Assembly (NCBI GenBank): GCA_030949565.1
Contig: JAUZSK010000026.1
Coordinates: forward strand, 1 to 48,960
Direction: 5' to 3'
DNA: 48,960 bases
Source of the DNA: Enterobacterales bacterium
GTDB taxonomy: Bacteria; Pseudomonadota; Gammaproteobacteria; Enterobacterales; Kangiellaceae
Positions 47,449-48,960 of this stretch are shown one piece after another. Every line of letters starts with the position of its first letter. Position 1 is the first letter of the stretch. The notes below the pieces were generated by a model, which saw only the letters and a list, made by a program, of their open reading frames with translations, was not told the origin of the DNA and did no database searches. The translations under genes were made by a program, and so were the position numbers.

Positions 47449-48058
47449 CAAAAAACCAACTTTGCCGATGGTAGGTTATCAACAATTCAGTTTATTTAAT
47501 TTTCAGGGATTGAAATATCAATCATTAATCCTCATATATAATTTTAGCCAGATAAGATATTTATTTGCAGAAAATTTTATTCAGTCAAAATTTTTTTGCT
47601 TTGAAACAAACTCATCTTTATCAGGTCTAATCGGTTAGAAACTGGATTATTTGGCTGGTTTCAAGTTTAAAAGATGACTTCCATCTAAAACTGAGTTCTA
47701 AGGCTCATAACTAAATGGAATAGAAGTTGATATTTTTGGAAGAAATGACGATTAACTGCTAAAATAGTCATTAGACTTGGTTTATTTCGTTTTGGTAATG
47801 CAGCAAAGCAGTACCTAAGTCTAAAATAATCGTCAATGTGAGAAGACTCGCCTTTTGCAGGGCATGATTCCCACAAAATACAGGGAAAGTGTTTAACGAA
47901 GTTTGCTAATCAGTCTGCAGGCTTTCCTTATCCATTGCTAAGAGGGCTTTTGTCCAATTAGGAATGTTTACAACAACAATAATTGGTTTTGCGGTCTATT
48001 AATAGTCAATAAAGGTGACTGATAGCCGTCGAACAAGAAGAATAATAAGGAGACTATT
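47449..48058. other. Long miaA-hfq intergenic region with an imperfect cruciform
   Basis: 610 AT-rich bases, long for this junction; open frames here lack ribosome-binding sites. Within it an extended imperfect inverted repeat spans 47746-47835 (separate entry). AATAAGGAGAC (48045-48055) is the hfq ribosome-binding region. I could not assign a clear promoter. Confidence 0.5.
47746..47835. repeat. Extended imperfect inverted repeat upstream of hfq
   Basis: Outer arms TGACGATTA (47746-47754) and TAATCGTCA (47827-47835) match perfectly; inner arms TTAGACTTGGT (47771-47781) and ACCTAAGTCTAA (47813-47824) match with one extra base. Together they could form a long stem of about 20 pairs with bulges in RNA, or a cruciform. 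No flanking T-run marks it as a terminator. Confidence 0.5.
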
Positions 48059-48322
48059 ATGTCAAAAGGGCAATCATTACAAGATCCTTACTTAAACGCA
48101 TTGCGCCGAGATCACATTCCGGTGTCAATATTTTTAGTTAATGGTATTAAACTTCAGGGGCAAATCGAGTCGTTTGACCAATTTGTGGTGTTATTAAAGA
48201 ACACCGTCAGTCAAATGGTTTATAAACACGCGATTTCAACCGTTGTGCCAGCCAAAAATGTTAAATTACCCCACGCAGATGCTGAACATGATTCTGGTTC
48301 AGAGAGTACCGGCAATTATTAA
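48059..48322 (+). CDS. hfq: RNA chaperone Hfq
   Basis: 87 residues. Hexameric ring protein that pairs sRNAs with mRNAs. Sm1 ([20 protein letters not shown]) and Sm2 ([12 protein letters not shown], with the conserved YKHAIS-type loop) are complete, and the acidic/Ser C-terminal tail is short ([14 protein letters not shown]). Preceded by AAGGAG at 48049. Directly downstream the normal hflX gene is absent: the sequence changes character. Confidence 0.97.
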   Translation: MSKGQSLQDPYLNALRRDHIPVSIFLVNGIKLQGQIESFDQFVVLLKNTVSQMVYKHAISTVVPAKNVKLPHADAEHDSGSESTGNY

Positions 48323-48960
48323 GTTTTTTGTTGTCTTGTGGTGTAAAAGTGTGGAAGATGAAGTCACAGCTACAACTATCAATCAACCCTTCTCAATCAC
48401 TTCATCTAACATAACGTTTACATCATCAATCAGGTGGTATGCGATATGCGCGAGCGTGCGCGCGCGATATAAGATGACGCCGGCATGCCAGCGCCGCCAT
48501 TTTCGTTCTGAAAGATGCCAGACGCGTTTTCAGCAAGGCATGAAGAGCGCAGTATAAGATACATGCTGCAATAGATGCTGGAGAAGGAATATAATAAGGA
48601 TAGCTAAGAAACTGTGGAAGGCGCAATAATATAACAGTAAAAAATATAATAATGGGAAAATGTCAGAATAACACAACAATAACACACCAGATGCATATGG
48701 TATGATATATATAAGTAGCATGGTGATAATATATATATATAGCCGCAAGATATAAGATACGCGCGCGTGGAAGATGGCGCAAGCATGATGCAAGATGCAT
48801 ACATGGCGCAGTTACGATGCGCAAGATGCGTTGATAGCAAAAGCGCTTTTCCAACAAACGCAAAGTATGGCGTAAGGCAAGGCAAGTGATAAGATGAAGA
48901 TAGTGGAAAAAGCGTTTCACTTACAAATGCGTAAAACTGGCTAAACACCCAAATTCCGAA
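48323..48960. other. Anomalous low-complexity stretch at the window end
   Basis: No gene can be supported on either strand. AAGATG occurs at 48355, 48471, 48512, 48771, 48792, 48823 and 48891, and GATGC/ATGCG words are frequent. There are alternating CG/TG and AT runs (for example GTGCGCGCGC at about 48456 and ATATATATATATAG at about 48729). The base use differs from all other regions. It could be an assembly end artefact or a repetitive non-coding insertion. Confidence 0.5.

Noticed and set aside
47396..47638. 80-codon plus-strand frame after miaA
   Set aside because: It overlaps the miaA 3' end in another frame, has no ribosome-binding site and no recognisable sequence.
48426..48948. Several overlapping minus-strand frames of 66-114 codons
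   Set aside because: They lie in the low-complexity end stretch, are Tyr/Ile/Cys-biased through AT and GATGC repeats and have no credible starts.

Overview
The window reads as chromosome of an AT-rich, free-living gammaproteobacterium. The gene order amiB-mutL-miaA-hfq, orn divergent from rsgA, efp/epmA/psd, smp divergent from serB, and grpE-dnaK-dnaJ is typical of gammaproteobacteria, and the many cyclic-di-GMP genes suggest a marine-type lineage. I cannot name the species.

Layout. (1) 1-3889 is the right-hand part of a small integrated element. It holds a decayed tyrosine-recombinase integrase entering from the left edge, small unknown ORFs, a repeat-rich non-coding stretch and decayed lipoprotein/membrane genes, and it ends in the 3' half of a tRNA-Phe gene followed by the tRNA's own terminator. 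(2) 3890-16754 is mixed chromosome: a YcaQ/AlkX-type DNA glycosylase, a complete group II intron on the minus strand, an XRE-regulator/membrane-protein pair, an AEC permease, an exported methyltransferase-fold protein, a cold-shock gene with a long leader, a broken Fic gene, an SSS symporter, an AtoE-like transporter and comM. (3) 16771-22558 holds a periplasmic-sensor diguanylate cyclase and the heat-shock operon grpE-dnaK-dnaJ, with two sigma-32-type promoters. (4) 22756-26146 is an IS66-family insertion lying between two truncated genes, next to a receiver-CheC fusion. (5) 26318-32778 is smp/serB plus a FimX-like protein and a divergent PilZ-like protein. (6) 33320-36400 is efp, a DUF6491-like lipoprotein, epmA and psd. 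(7) 36781-48322 is a GAF-GAF-GGDEF-EAL protein, rsgA, orn, nnr, tsaE, amiB, mutL, miaA and hfq. (8) 48323-48960 has an abnormal, low-complexity composition.

How the genes work together. EpmA charges EF-P on Lys34. GrpE/DnaK/DnaJ form one chaperone cycle under heat-shock control. TsaE, MiaA, RsgA, Orn and Hfq cover tRNA modification, ribosome maturation and RNA turnover. Five c-di-GMP-related products occur here: two with intact GGDEF motifs, one FimX-like degenerate receptor, one PilZ-like protein and one truncated sensor.

A window-wide caution: about seventeen genes carry single-base frame breaks, several at homopolymers and several in normally conserved housekeeping genes (dnaK, psd, miaA, epmA). 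Uncorrected sequencing indels explain this better than gene decay. For such genes the whole span is annotated and the break is described.
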